Assembly: GCA_016748015.1 (NCBI GenBank)
Contig: JAAOMT010000239.1
Coordinates: forward strand, 649,968-682,345
Direction of reading: 5' to 3'
Length of the DNA stretch: 32,378 nucleotides
DNA from: Geosiphon pyriformis
Taxonomy: Eukaryota > Glomeromycota > Glomeromycetes > Archaeosporales > Geosiphonaceae
This document shows, one piece after another, positions 9,369 to 20,076 of the stretch (positions within the stretch are counted from its first letter, which is position 1; every line of letters starts with the position of its first letter). Position numbers and translations under genes: made by a program. The notes beneath the pieces were generated by a model that was not told the DNA's origin, did no database searches, and saw only the letters and a list, made by a program, of their open reading frames with translations.

Positions 9369-9908
9369 CTGTTTAGTAGGAATTGGTTAATTTCAAAAGG
9401 GAAATAATTAAAGATTTGATTTTTCAATTTATTTGATATTTATTTTGTTTTTGTGTGTAAAAGATGATTCTCAAAATTAAATCTGAAGTAAGATATATTT
9501 TCTCGAAGAGAGAAGCTCTTCTTTTATACAACTTGTCATAACACTATTTTATGAACTTGAACTTTGCTCTTTTCTACAATTTTGCTAAACTAAAGATACA
9601 TTTCAGTGAACTACAAGTTATTTCTGTGAACTATTAGATATTTTGGTAAACTATCAATTATTTCGGCAAATTTCTACAAATTTCAGTGAACTTTTGAATA
9701 TTACATATTTTGGGGTATTGTATGATTGATCATTGCACTTAGGTTATATTTGTGTTATGTACAAATTGAGTTATTAGTTAACTGATAATTTCAGACATTT
9801 TGCTAATGTAATAAGTGATGATTTGAAACGATAATATATGCTAATTAATGATAAGATTTATAAGGATAATTTCATGCTAAACAATATCTCTAATTTTGTC
9901 TGGTAACA
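9369..9908 (-). mobile_element. Truncated C-family LTR (minus orientation)
   Basis: The minus strand begins TGTTACCAGACAAAATTAG at 9908 and follows the C LTR for about 540 bp, including the U3 repeats (about 9590-9700), the TATAAAAG box (about 9512-9520) and the conserved hairpin sequence after it (CTTCTCTCTTCGAGAAAA). It stops exactly at 9369, where the A LTR ends, so A most likely inserted into it. On the other side it abuts element B coding sequence at 9909, so this LTR itself interrupts or truncates B. The missing 3' part of the LTR is not recognisable to the left of A. Confidence 0.8.
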
Positions 9909-10049
9909 GCACTCATTGACAACAGTTTCTTGCCACAATTGATGCATACAAGTCTTGGCCATCAATAATTGGATTGTTGTAGAGTGTAGTGAGTGTAGGA
10001 ATTATAAATGGCGGCAGTTGGTGGCGTTCCTTTTTTTTTTTTTTTCCTT

Positions 10050-10971
10050 TTCTCTTATCTTTGTTTCATTCCCAACTTAAGGCTTCTTTTTGTTTGTTGT
10101 CAGTCCAAGTCAGATTGTCAGTTTCTAAGATAAGTTTATTTGTTTGCTTTCCTTTTTCATTGTTGTTCCAAGAGAGTATTGGTGACAGCTTGTTGTGCTC
10201 TTCATTAGCCCACAACACTTGATAGGCTTCCCAGATAGGTTTTGGTTTCTCTTTCTCGAAGTCAATTAGTGGTGCCGTGGTGTTGGTAGTCTTGAAGTGG
10301 CCACATATTGCTAGTACTTGTGTGTGTTGTCCATTCTGGCTGAGTTGAAGCTCTTGTGTATTCCAGTTCAGAGTGGCATTTGTCTTGGACAGCCAGTCAT
10401 TACCAACTAGAGCTTGGTATTGGGTGGCTTTTATAATGAGTACTTTAATTGGTACTATAATGTCATTAATTTTGATTGGTAAGTTATTGATTTCATCAAT
10501 TAGAGTCTTGGTCGCTCCATCAGCCATGATGATTCTGGTGCTAGCAGCTTGATCAACTCGGTGACCTAATTGATCTATGAGTTGTTGTGTGATGATGCTG
10601 CCTGCTGAACCACTGTCAAGAATTAGTTTGATGGGATGGCCATCAATTTTTGTATCAGTATACATGGCAGTAATTGGCTTTTCTTTCAGCGTGGCTCCAC
10701 TAAATAATGGCGTGGTTGACAGTTCTTCGAGTTCGAATGGAAAAATGGCGTCCAGTAATTTGTTGTTGGTGACTGTTGCTGGCAGAATATTGTTGATATG
10801 TGTTTGTTGTTTTTGAGTGGGTTCCTGGTTGCTGAGTAAGGCATCTTCTGGGGTAACCAAGAGACTTAAATAGTCCTGGGAATTCGGGTTTTGGGGATTC
10901 CTGGTGCCTGAATTCTGTTGACGAGATCTTGTTTGACTGGAGGAGCTGAGGATTGGCTGATGAACTACCAT
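10050..10971 (-). pseudogene. pol: Protease of element B, active site intact
   Basis: The longest open segment of B (301 codons from a Met at 10971). After a Ser/Gln/Asn-rich stretch and ILPATVTNNKLLDAIFPFEL comes the retropepsin: KIDGHPIKLILDSGSAGSII with intact DSG, then AASTRIIMADGATKTL, IKVLIIKATQYQALVGNDWL. Element C has the same context (ARIAENTNLSDIFPFEFE before the protease). The downstream part (ICGHFKTTNTTAPLIDFE, PIWEAYQVLW) is also shared with C. It stops at 10066, shortly before the homopolymer run. Of the three proteases here this is the only one with an intact catalytic motif, though it belongs to a truncated element. Confidence 0.88.
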
Positions 10972-12060
10972 CGATGATCTTCAGTTTTGCTGCGTAATTC
11001 TCAGTCTTTGAACTCCGCTGGCCAGTATGTTTTGTGGTGGGGTCTGAATCATTTGGGGTTGATAAATTGTTGGCAGTTGTGGTTGATATATTACCAGTAG
11101 TTGTGGCTGATAAATTGGGGCCATTGATTAATAAATTGGAGCTTGATATACTGGTGGTTGATAAATTGATTGCTGTGTCATTGGCAGGTAAATAGTTTGA
11201 TATTGTGTTAAGTTTGATTGATGATTCGGAATTGAAAATCGGCGATTAGGGTTTCGATATTGATTATTTAAATGCTGGTGGCAGTTGATTTAAATATGTT
11301 CTTGTTTACCACAATAGTGGCAGATACATGTTTCCTGTTGCCACTGTTAATTGGTTGATAAAAATGGATGTGGTTGATTTTGGCCACGATTAGAGTTTCC
11401 TTGATTATTGCATTGTTGTAAAGGCTGATAAATGGCATGATTGTTAGCTAAGTATCCTTCTAATCTCTTATTAATTAATTCACTGAACTTCTCTAATTTG
11501 AAATCCAATTCAGATAATCTATTCATTACTAGATTAACGGCTTGGGCATGGTTGGCTTCTGACTCAGCAGATTCAAAATCTCTGACACATGTAACTGCGT
11601 CTTGAAGTGTGCCTGGATGCAATGGATGTACATGTTGCAGAATGCTGCTGTGCAGACCACAGATAAACTGGTTAAGTATCTGTGGTGTTGTGAAATAGTT
11701 GGCATCAATTGCTTAAATTTGGTGCAGATTTCGATGGAAGCATCCCAGATAAGTGGTAACTGCTTCAGTTTCTCCTTGTTTCATGGTGGTAAACATGTTA
11801 ACTAGACGATTGATGCTGTTATTGTTGCTGAAGTATCTTAGGAATTCCACTTTGAAGACATCAAAATCTTGTGGTTTATTAATCAAGCTCTGGTACCATG
11901 AATTGGTGGTATCCTTGAAAAAGTAGGGAATGGCTTGCATTGTCTGGGCATTATTCCATTCATTGGCTGTGATGGTTTTTTCTACATCATTCAACCATAC
12001 TTGAGTGTCATCTTTTTTGCTGGTAAAGTTGTCAAGTTTTGCAATTGGTGCATAGGCCAT
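10972..12060 (-). pseudogene. gag: Gag core and CCHC knuckle of element B
   Basis: One frame from MAYAPIAKLDNF at 12060. The Gag core is readable: DTQVWLNDVEKTITANEWNN, DTTNSWYQSLINKPQDFDVF, KQGETEAVTTYLGCF. Then LHPGTLQDAVTCVRDFESAE and a CCHC knuckle near 11280-11330 (CHYCGKQEH...C), with a TAA between its His and last Cys. A low-complexity tail follows with repeated IYQPP/IYQPQ units (about 11040-11200). Stops at 11713, 11347, in the knuckle and near 10980 kill the frame without shifting it. Element A has a nearly identical domain order. Confidence 0.83.
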
Positions 12061-13023
12061 TGAATTTAAGTTGGGTAGTTGTGGTGGCTGTTGAAGTGGT
12101 TGTTGAAAAGGTAACAGTTGTTGGGATGGTACTTGAGATGGTTGAATTGGCTTACCAATTGGCTCAATTGGTGGTTAATTGATAATGATAACTGGAAGTA
12201 GGTTTTGCTGATGAATTAATTTGGGGTTTTGATTTCTTTGATTTGGCAGGGTTTGAATATTTGGAGTTTTGATTTCCAAATTTTCTAAATGTTGCTGAGT
12301 TTGAATGTTCGGGTCTTCTAGGATTGGGTTTTGGTAATTAAATTCCTGATTCTCATCTTCTTCTTCTTCTGATTCAGTAATTTCCCAGGGACTGACAGTT
12401 CTGAAATCTGGCTGATAAGGTGGTGATTGAAATCCTGATGGTGTTGGCGATCTCAATTTAAATTCTTCAAAATAATCGCTGTATGCTCCTAATAGTTTGT
12501 TTTTCTTTTATTTACTCTAAAATGCAATTCTTGCTAGTGGCGTCTTTGTACTGGTGGATGCGTCTGCTGATGCAATGTTGATAATACTTCCAGGTGTGTG
12601 ATGGTATGATGGATATATCAGAGATTCAATTCTTTGTTTCTTCCAGTTAGGAATTTGTATTCCTTTGGGTATTACTGCTGGTGTCTGTAGTTTTTCTTTG
12701 CCTTTGTCCTGGTAAGTAATAGGGAATGTCTTTTGTGTATATCTTTTAATTTCTTGGTTGATTTTTCTGATAATGGGTGCAAAGCTGTGATTTCTGGGTA
12801 AGTTGGTGTGTTGGATTAGTTCCGAATAGAAATTTTCTCTTGCTGATTCAATGTTAACTGGTCTTCCTAGGAAATCTGTAATTTTTTCGTTGATGTAGAA
12901 GTTGAAAGCTAATTCTGCTAAGTAATGGTTGTTGTTTAAGCCTAGCTGCTGACTGTACTGTTAAAATAAAGATTTCGCGAATCCTAGATGGTTTGTCCCT
13001 ATTATTTCTGATTCTGCCACTTT
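12061..13023 (-). pseudogene. gag: N-terminal Gag region of element B
   Basis: Same frame as the Gag core. Starting at 13023 it reads KVAESEIIGTNHLGFAKSLF, a TAA, then LGLNNNHYLAELAFNFY, INEKITDFLGRPVN and FAPIIRKINQEIKRYTQKTF. Further on lies an acidic, Pro/Gln/Asn-rich stretch (SPTPSGFQSPPYQPDF, ESEEEEDENQ; 12456-12175). Equivalent blocks exist in A and C. Upstream to the primer-binding site the frame is open only back to a TGA at about 13066 and holds no ATG. The 75-residue ORF at 12854-13081 is in another frame and is a shadow. Confidence 0.6.
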
Positions 13024-13062
13024 TGGTTTGGTGTTGTTGGTGCTGGTTCTCTGTAGGATTAT

Positions 13063-13080
13063 ACCTCACAGAAAGCACCA
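13063..13080 (-). promoter_or_regulatory. Primer-binding site of element B
   Basis: On the minus strand TGGTGCTTTCTGTGAGG, two bases after the end of the 5' LTR at 13083. It differs from that of A by one base in the first 17, pointing to the same or a very similar tRNA primer. Confidence 0.78.
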
Positions 13081-13082
13081 AA

Positions 13083-13962
13083 TGTTATAGTTGAATTATT
13101 TGGAGTCTCAAGTCAAATAACAAACCCATAACTTGGTGCTCAAAAACTATTTCCGTCGATAATATTCTGAAAGTGTTGTATCTGAAGGTTTTGATGGAGT
13201 TCTTTGTATAATGGACAAAGATTCGATAGTGTGGTGATTCGTCATTTGTCAGTTGGTTCCCAATTTCTTTCTCAGCTTGGTGGCCGGATTTATTCTGGCA
13301 GTCATGCCCTTCTGGTAAGCTAACTAATAATATATATAAATCTACTCTTATTTCTGGGTCTTTTACCAGGCTATCCGTGACATCAATAATTTAGCACTTT
13401 TAATCCTCAATCAATTAGTAGGCACAACAAAATCAAAGAAAGAAATAAATAAAATAAAGAAAATAACAATGATAAAGATAAACCAAGGCAATTTGGTAAG
13501 TTAATATCTCGTTAATAGCCATAATCAAGAGCTATTGTTCCAGTATAGTTAAGTATCAATTATTATCAATACTTCATGTTGATAGTAGAGAGTGGATTGA
13601 GATATAAAATAATTATTTATTTGATAATTGAGAATTGGAAAGTTGTTTTCTTTTTTTCTTTTTCTAAATCTAAACTGAGAGGTCTGTCTTTTCAGCTTCT
13701 AATCCTGCTGCTATATATACATAATTGAGATTCCTCAATTCCTCAATTCTTTATGACAGAAATCCTGGAATTTCTGGAATCCTGCGATTTCTTTGAGAGG
13801 AATTCTGGAATTCTGGAATTCTGCGATTCCTCGTCAGAGAATCTTAAAATTCCTGGAATCTTGCAATTCCTGAGAGGAATCCTGGAATTCCACATTTACT
13901 ACGCCTACTTCTGATTGGCTACTAATCATGCTAATATATTTCCTATATTTCTATAAGTAACA
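13083..13962 (-). repeat. 5' LTR of element B, 880 bp
   Basis: Ends are TGTTAT at 13083 and GTAACA at 13957-13962 (plus-strand reading). Matches the solo LTR 18175-19051 in inverse orientation over its whole length. In the element's sense the order is: start at 13962, a U3 array of GGAATTCTGG-like repeats (about 13732-13892), a TATATATAG box (13712-13720), and a pyrimidine-rich tract in R/U5. The base after the LTR begins ATGG; without a 3' LTR the target-site duplication cannot be tested. Confidence 0.88.
13732..13892. repeat. GAATTC-rich tandem repeats in B LTR U3
   Basis: Short units of 9-10 bp such as TCTGGAATTC alternate within a longer pattern of about 35-60 bp that ends in TGCGATTCCT. 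The palindromic core GAATTC recurs. The solo LTR has the same array at about 18247-18405. The array lies immediately upstream of the TATA box. Confidence 0.8.
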
Positions 13963-14598
13963 ATGGATTAGAGTAACAAGTTAACAGATAGCAAGGGAGA
14001 ACAGAATTGTAAGGTGATAGAAATAATCAAAGGAAATTCAACTTTAAAGAGTGAATTAAATAAGTATGGATTCAATGTGCAAGATTAGTCTTATAAAATA
14101 TCTCAATCGCTATACTTTTCAAAGATAACTGGGGAATCTGAAAGTAGAGAGATAGTTTATACTATCAACAAATGATTACACTTGGTATAATTTTATGCTT
14201 CATGTTGGTACTCTTAGAATTCAATATTAAGTATCAGATGTGCTCTTCAGTCACGTTTTATTTAATAATTTTCAAATGCTACAATTACACATTTCAGAAA
14301 AAGGGTAGAAAATAACCAACAAGTAATCTTTTATCCCAAAATGTTCAGATACTTAAAAGTAGGGAAAAGGAAATTAGCGATAAGAGAAGGGTTGAGATAA
14401 AGTTATTTTTTTATTTTTTTATTTCTTTGATTACTACATGCTTTTCTACAGTTAAGAGATTCATTGCTTATATAGCTGTTAAAAGTGGTCAATGATCAGA
14501 TCAATGATCACTTTCTAAAAATAGAGTGGCTAATTTATGTAATATCAGTGGTTAATATATGTGATAATTAATAAAAAGTATAAGTTTCAACCATAACA
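13963..14598 (-). mobile_element. Probable LTR fragment, family E
   Basis: Fills the gap between the B LTR and the first recognisable codon of element D. The right end is ATAACA (14593-14598), which on the minus strand is TGTTAT, a start like that of the other LTRs. Downstream on the minus strand are two ~22-bp repeats (AGTGGYTAATWTATGT, about 14527-14570), a duplicated TCAATGATCA (about 14488-14506) and a TATATAAG box (about 14467-14476). No coding sequence is visible. I infer an LTR inserted in the RT of D and then interrupted by B. No second copy exists here, so this rests on layout alone. Confidence 0.4.
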
Positions 14599-14601
14599 GT
14601 A

Positions 14602-15165
14602 GGATTAGTCTCTTACTATTAGAAATTCATCAAAGGATTCTCAGAAATTGCCAAACCACTCAACTATCTTACCAATAAAAACGTGCCATACCAATGAACT
14701 GAAGAACAACAGAAAGCCTTTGACACTTTCAAAACAAAATTGACAACAGCTTCAGTTTTTGCTTACCCAGACTTCAACAAATGGTTCCAATTAGCCATTA
14801 ATGTCTCACACATAGCTTTTGGTGCCATTTTATCACAATTAGATAAAAAGGACCAAGAATAAGTTATTGCTTATACCAGCAGAACACTCAAGCCAACAAA
14901 ACTCAAATATGGCTCAACTAAATTAGAAGCTGCCACAGTCATTTGGGCTCTCAAACACTTTCAACAATATCTGAAGAATGGAAAAAAGTTTGACATCATA
15001 ACTAATAATATTGGTCTTAAATGACTCAATAAAAAGAAAACTGAACAAAGTGCCAAATAGTCTCAATAGAATGATTTCTTAACAGACTACAAATACATTG
15101 TACACCACAAACCAGGAAAACTACACATCAATGTTGATAGTCTCTCAAGAATGAGACAAGATTAA
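14602..15165 (+). pseudogene. pol: RT end and RNase H of element D
   Basis: Starts GLVSYY, a TAG, then KFIKGFSEIAKPLNYL, matching element C nearly word for word (there the stop is TGA). Next are the connection (TEEQQKAFDTFK after a TGA where Trp is expected) and RNase H with NVSHIAFGAILSQLDKK, KLEAATVIWALKHF. The third acidic position reads TNNIGLK (Asp expected), as TDNIGLK does in C. It ends SLSRMRQD and TAA at 15163-15165, the same place as the stops in C and A. Confidence 0.82.
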
Positions 15166-16586
15166 CACCACCAACAATTCTATTACAACTTATCATTACT
15201 AACAAAAACAGCAAAACAACAATGAATCTCAGAAATTATACCAATTTTAAAAACTATTTGGAGACTTTTACCATGTTAGAAAATTGGTCTCCAAGTAAAA
15301 AACATTGATTACAACAACAATCCAAACAATATTTTATACATTACAACAAAATCTATTACAAAAATTGCAAAAACCCAAACCAACCACTCAGATTAATACA
15401 GGAAAATGAAAAAAAAAACAATTCTATACAACATGTACACAGATCCTTTTTTAGCACATTTGAGAAGAGATGGAACCATCCAAAAAACTCTTGAACATTA
15501 TTTTTGGCTCCACATGCAAAAAAACATTTGACAATATGTAGAATTTTGTGATAGTTGTCAAAAAAGAGAAGGAATTTGTTCCACAGAACCTTTAAATCCA
15601 ATCAAAGTTGGACAACCTTTTGACAGAGTTGAAATTGATTTAGTCAGACCATTACCTATCACAACTTAAGAAAATCATTATATTGCAGTTGCAGTAGATT
15701 ATCTCACCAAATGGCCTGAAGCTAGAGCCATCCAAAGAGCAGATACAAAATCAATAGCAAATTTTATCTATGAAGACATTATTTGTAGACATGAATGCCC
15801 AATTGAACTTTTATTTGATCAAGAAACACATTTTGTAAACAACTTAATACAAGAAATTTGTGAACAATTCAATGTCAAAAGACTTTATCATCATCTTATC
15901 ACTCTTAAACAAATGAACTTGTAAAACATTTTAACAGAACATTGTGTAAATCTCTAGCCAAAGTCTCAACAGATTTTGAGCAGAAATGGGATATCTTTAT
16001 TCTATTAGTGTTACTAGCATACAGAATACTAAAACAAGATACTATGAAACACACATCATTTGATTTAACTTATAGAAAGACAGCAATATTATTAATTAAT
16101 TTCACAGTAAAAACATACTCTGGGCAACCAATTAATAAAGAGAACTTTTAAGAAACACTCCAAAAAAGGGTCTACACTCTTCTTAGTACACTGGAAGAAA
16201 AAAAAAAGATAGCAGCAACTCATATTGAATAGTTTCAAGCCCAACAAAAAGAAAGACATGACAACAAATTACCACTCATTACCAACAAATTTAAAGTTAG
16301 AAATAAAGTTTTCTTATACAGAACTAAGGCTGAAAAACAATAGAGTGGAAAATTTGAAAACAAATAGGATGGACCATTTTATATTTATGAAATTCTAGAC
16401 AATGAATTATATAAGTTAAGACTTGATAACAAAGTACTAGCATAAGTTGCACATGGAAATAGATTGAAACACTATTATTCCAGAAACAATCCTGAACCAT
16501 TAATTCCACAAATTGGTATACATTCTCCTTTAGTTAATCTTGAAGATATTTTCCAAAATTTAGAACCAATAATTATAATAGAATAA
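15166..16586 (+). pseudogene. pol: Linker and integrase of element D
   Basis: The linker (NYTNFKNYLETFTM, WSPSKKH) is in a different frame from the RNase H and shifts again in an A-run at about 15409-15418. Then the zinc region: NMYTDPFLAHL has Tyr where the first His is expected, and CDSCQKRE supplies the Cys pair. Catalytic residues: Asp in VEIDLVRPLPIT, Asp in LLFDQETHF, but Glu of the third position is Lys (ELVKHFNRT). An indel near 15890 disrupts the frame in between. The C-terminal domain (FKVRNKVFLYRTKAEKQ) continues to LEPIIIIE and a TAA, the same ending as element A. Confidence 0.85.
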
Positions 16587-16757
16587 CAGCCAAACTTGAA
16601 CACTTAATTCAACATAATTTTACAATAAACTTACAAAACATAAATCAAAAATAGTAAATAATTACAAAGAAATTTTTAAACCCAAAAACAAATAAAAACT
16701 CCATATTCAAAAATAATTTTCTTTATTCTCTCTTTTTATTAATTAGTCATTTTTATT

Positions 16758-17400
16758 ATGATTATTCCCCGAAATATTCAACAAATATCCCAAAAATTAA
16801 TATTAGCCTTAAAAACACTTCCTGACTTATCCATAACAATTAATGGAAGTTAAATTAACCCCTATAAAAGAAAAACAAGAAGACACTCTGAAAATAGGTT
16901 ACCAAAACTTTTAAAGCAAGCACTGAAAGAAAACTTTTTAACTGCCTCTATTGACATTCCACCAAATGCCACAATTCAACAAAAACTTTTACTATTTCTT
17001 AATGAACAGAACAATAAATATACCCTTATATATAAATATTTTCATATTAGAAAAACATTTTATGAACGAAAACTTAAACTTGAAGCAACCAACATTACTC
17101 TTAAGGCCATACAAAAATAAATTCAAGACAACAGCTGGATTAACAAACACTTGCTACAAACTTAGAGCAGCATTTAGACTCTATAATTTATTCAACATTT
17201 GTGAAAACATCTTACCAAATCCAATACTCTATCCAATAAAAATTCAATACATTGGAAAGCTTACAGAACTGAAATTTCAACAATTTTCAGACCAGATTAC
17301 TTCAATTATCTTAGACCACTATCTTAATATCACAGATAGTGCTTGGACTTCAATAGAGTTCAGTCTTGAAGAGGAGATTATGTTACCAGTAGAATTTTAG
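16758..17400 (+). pseudogene. Extra ORF after integrase in element D, unknown function
   Basis: Starts with an ATG at 16758 (MIIPRNIQQISQKLILAL), about 170 bp after the integrase stop. In frame it continues through a TAA at 16851 to IDIPPNATIQQKLLLFL and YTLIYKYFHIRKTFYERKL; a small deletion near 17110 moves the remainder into the frame ending at 17400 (FKTTAGLTNTCYKLRAAF, IQYIGKLTELKFQQFSDQ, LDHYLNITDSAWTSIE). C keeps the C-terminal 130 or so residues at high similarity. The last codons (LPVEF) and the stop lie inside the 3' LTR. No signal peptide, membrane segment or known motif is apparent, so it does not look like an envelope gene. Confidence 0.65.
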
Positions 17401-18174
17401 CTATTAATTAGCATGAAATCACCCTTATAATTTCTATATTTAATTAGCATACATTATTATTAATTTGATTATTATTTATTATTTAATCAAATTAACAAAT
17501 ATCATTACTCAATCAATAATCCGATTTGTACTCTAGAAATTAAGATAATCAAATTACACAATACCTTGAACCTTTTAACATAGTTAAAATTTGCCGAAAT
17601 TAATGAAAATTTGCCAAAATAATTAATAGTTCAGTGAAATAACATGTAAATTTGCTGAAATATATTTTTAGTTTACCCAAATTGTAGCAAAGAGAAAAGT
17701 GCAAGTTCAAAGACTAGTATTACAACAAATTGTATAAAAAAAGAGCTTCTCTCTTCAAAAAAATGTATCTTCCTATAGTATCTTAACATAGTATTCTACT
17801 TTAGATATCTTAATTAAAACAAATCATCTTTTACACATTCAAATAAAAATTAAATATTTGAAAACCAAATCCTTAAATTATTACACTTGAAATTCTCTCA
17901 ACACAACTAACATTTTAAAATTAATTAGCTACCAATTTCAATAATCTGTTAGTGACTCCAGGCCTGAATAGAAAATGTTTTTCTTAATAAAGTCTTATTT
18001 CTTTTATATTTCTTTCTTTTCTTATTATAATTATTAGAGTAGTCTATAGACAAGATTTTTGTAGAAAAGTTGACTTTCACAGCAAAATAACTACACATTT
18101 TAGTGAACTTCCAGATGAACAATTCCTGGGAAAGAGTTGATGTTTACTACAATGTAACTACATAAAGTAATTGG
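17381..18174 (+). repeat. 3' LTR of element D, piece 1 of 3
   Basis: Begins TGTTACCAG at 17381 and aligns with the first ~800 bp of the C LTR. It contains the diverged U3 repeats (about 17585-17690; units like ATTTGCCGAAATAA), a TATAAAAA box at 17733 and the pyrimidine-rich tract near 18000. It is interrupted at 18174 by the B-family solo LTR. Confidence 0.88.
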
Positions 18175-19051
18175 TATTACTCATAGAAATATAGGAAATA
18201 TATATTAGCATAGTTATTAGCCAATCAAAAGTAGACATAGTCAAATGTGGAATTCCATAATTCCTTTTAGGAATTGCAGGATTCCAGGAATTACAGAATT
18301 CTCACAAAGAATCGCAAAATTCCAGAATTCCAGGATTCTTCTCAAAGGAATTGCAGGATTCCAGAAATCCCAGGATTCCTGTTGTGAAGAATTAAAGAAT
18401 TGAGGAATTTCAATTATGTATATATAGCAGTAGGATTAGAAGCTAAAAAGACAGATCTCTCAGTTTAGATTTAATCTAAGCAACTCTCCAAATCACAATC
18501 ATCTAATAAATAACTATTTGTTATCTCAAATTCATTTCCACTATTAACACTTCATGTTAATAGTAATTGACACTTAACTATACTGGAACAATAGTTCTTG
18601 ATCATGGCTATTAATAGAATACTAACTTGCAAATTGTCTTGGCTTATTTCTTTTCTTTCTTTATTTTCTTTTTTTTTCTTTATTTTCTGCTTTGATTTTA
18701 TTGTTGTTTACTAACTCTATTGAGGATTAACACACAGAGCATTGACATCAGAATAAATGTGACTGGTAAAAGACCCAGAAATAAGAATAGAACACTTGAT
18801 TGAGGATAGCTTACCAGGAGGAATACCAGCCATCAAGCTGGAAAAAAATTGACGAAACTGTGGTTTCGGAAAGCTATAAATAAAACTATCACCACTGAAT
18901 CTCTGTCTATTATACAAAGAACTCAACTAAACCCTTTGGATACAAAATTTTCAGATACCAAACCTTCAGATCATTGACAACAAGAATAGCTTTGAACACC
19001 AAGTTATGGGTTTGTTATTTAATCCAATACCAGAAATTGCCACCTGTAACA
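18175..19051 (+). mobile_element. Solo LTR of the B family inside the D LTR
   Basis: An 877-bp sequence that is the inverse of 13083-13962 along its length. It starts TATTAC (TGTTAC with one G-to-A) and ends GTAACA (19046-19051). Flanks are TTGG (18171-18174) and CTGG (19052-19055), a 4-bp target-site duplication with one transition. The undisturbed C LTRs read AACTGG at this point, confirming the empty site. Solo LTRs normally arise by recombination between the two LTRs of a complete copy. It has GAATTC-rich U3 repeats (about 18247-18405) and a TATATATAG box (about 18419-18427). The short minus-strand ORF at 18717-18926 is not a gene. Confidence 0.92.
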
Positions 19052-19087
19052 CTGGCAAGGAATTGGCCATTTCACTTATAAGCCCAG
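19052..19087 (+). repeat. 3' LTR of element D, piece 2 of 3
   Basis: Thirty-six bases (CTGGCAAGGAATTGGCC... to ...AAGCCCAG) that continue the D LTR after the solo LTR. They correspond to about 19906-19945 in the C LTR and end at CCAG, the target of element C. Confidence 0.9.
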
Positions 19088-20075
19088 TGTTACCAGACAA
19101 AATTAGAAATATTATTTAGCATGAAATTATCTTATAATTCCTATTATTAATTAGCATATATTATCGTTTCAAATGATCACTTATTACATTAGCAAAAATG
19201 TCCGAAATTATCATTTAATTAATAACCCAAATTGTACACAACACAAATATAACCTAATTGCAATGATCAATCATGCAATACCCTGAACTATATAACATTC
19301 AAAAGTTTGCTGAAATTTGTAGAAATTCACCGAAATAATTGATAGTTTACCAAAATATCTAATAGTTTGCAGAAATAACTTGTAGTTTGCCGAAATGTAT
19401 CTTTAGTTCAGTGAAATTGTAAAAAATAGCAAAGTTCAAGTTTATAGAATAGTGTTACGACAAGTTGTATAAAAGAAGAGCTTTTCTCTTTAAGAAAATG
19501 TATCTTACTTTAGATTTATCACTTAGAACCATTCCTACACACACAAAAAGAAATAAAATATCAAATAATTTAAAAAACCAATTTTTTTAAAATATTGCAC
19601 TTGGAAAATCTCCAAAAAAAAAACCCAACTAACATTTTGAAATTGATTAGCTACCAATTTCAGTAAACTGTTAGTGACTCCAGACCTGAATAGAAAAACG
19701 TTTTTCTTGACAAAATTCTATTTCTTTTACATTTCTTTATTTTTCTTTTCTTTTCTTATTACAATCATTTGGGTAGTCTACAGACAAGATTCCTGTAGAA
19801 GAGTTGACTTTCACAGCAAAATAACTACACATTTTTAGTGAGCTTCCAGACAAGCAATTCCTGGGAAAGAGTTGACATTTACTACAATGTAACTACATAA
19901 AGCAACTGGTACGGAATTGGCCATTCCACTCATAAGCCCAGTAAGTTCAAATTATAAGAAATAATTTGAAGATAAATTCAGTTACTGGAGGTCCAACTAC
20001 TTTCTGGAAACGTGAATTCACAACAAATTAACATTAACAACATTCGAGAAAAGAGACCAAAAACCTCCAGTAACA
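19088..20075 (+). repeat. 5' LTR of element C, 988 bp
   Basis: TGTTAC...GTAACA ends. U3 has about six repeats of 19-23 bp (19311-19430; core TTTGCCGAAATA), then TATAAAAG (19468-19475), a short hairpin-forming CTTTTCTCTTTAAGAAAATG segment, and a TTTTC-rich pyrimidine tract (about 19725-19762). It aligns without obvious gaps to 27151-28138, with about 68 differences by hand count, nearly all transitions. Confidence 0.95.
19311..19430 (+). repeat. C-family U3 tandem repeats
   Basis: Units such as AATTGATAGTTTACCAAAAT, ATCTAATAGTTTGCAGAAAT and AACTTGTAGTTTGCCGAAAT follow one another with a period of about 20 bp. Copies are also present at about 27370-27485 (3' LTR), 17585-17690 (D) and 9590-9700 (minus-strand fragment). 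They lie 40-150 bp upstream of the TATA box. Confidence 0.82.
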
Positions 20076-20076
20076 T

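Larger units (their letters stand above)
9909..13962 (-). mobile_element. Element B: truncated Ty3/gypsy element (5' LTR, Gag, protease)
   Basis: Minus-strand relic with a full 5' LTR (13083-13962), primer-binding site, Gag and protease in a single frame, and the first few codons of the Cys-rich domain (VCINCGKKL at about 9925-9955). It ends abruptly at 9909 against a C-family LTR; dUTPase, RT, RNase H, integrase and 3' LTR are absent from the window. A 17-18-base A run (minus strand) near 10030-10046 shifts the frame after the protease. It is a separate family: its LTR is unlike those of A and C apart from termini and layout, but a solo copy occurs at 18175-19051. Confidence 0.85.

Noticed and set aside
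16758-17400. Envelope gene of an errantivirus-like element
   Set aside because: The extra ORF has no signal peptide, cleavage motif or transmembrane helix.
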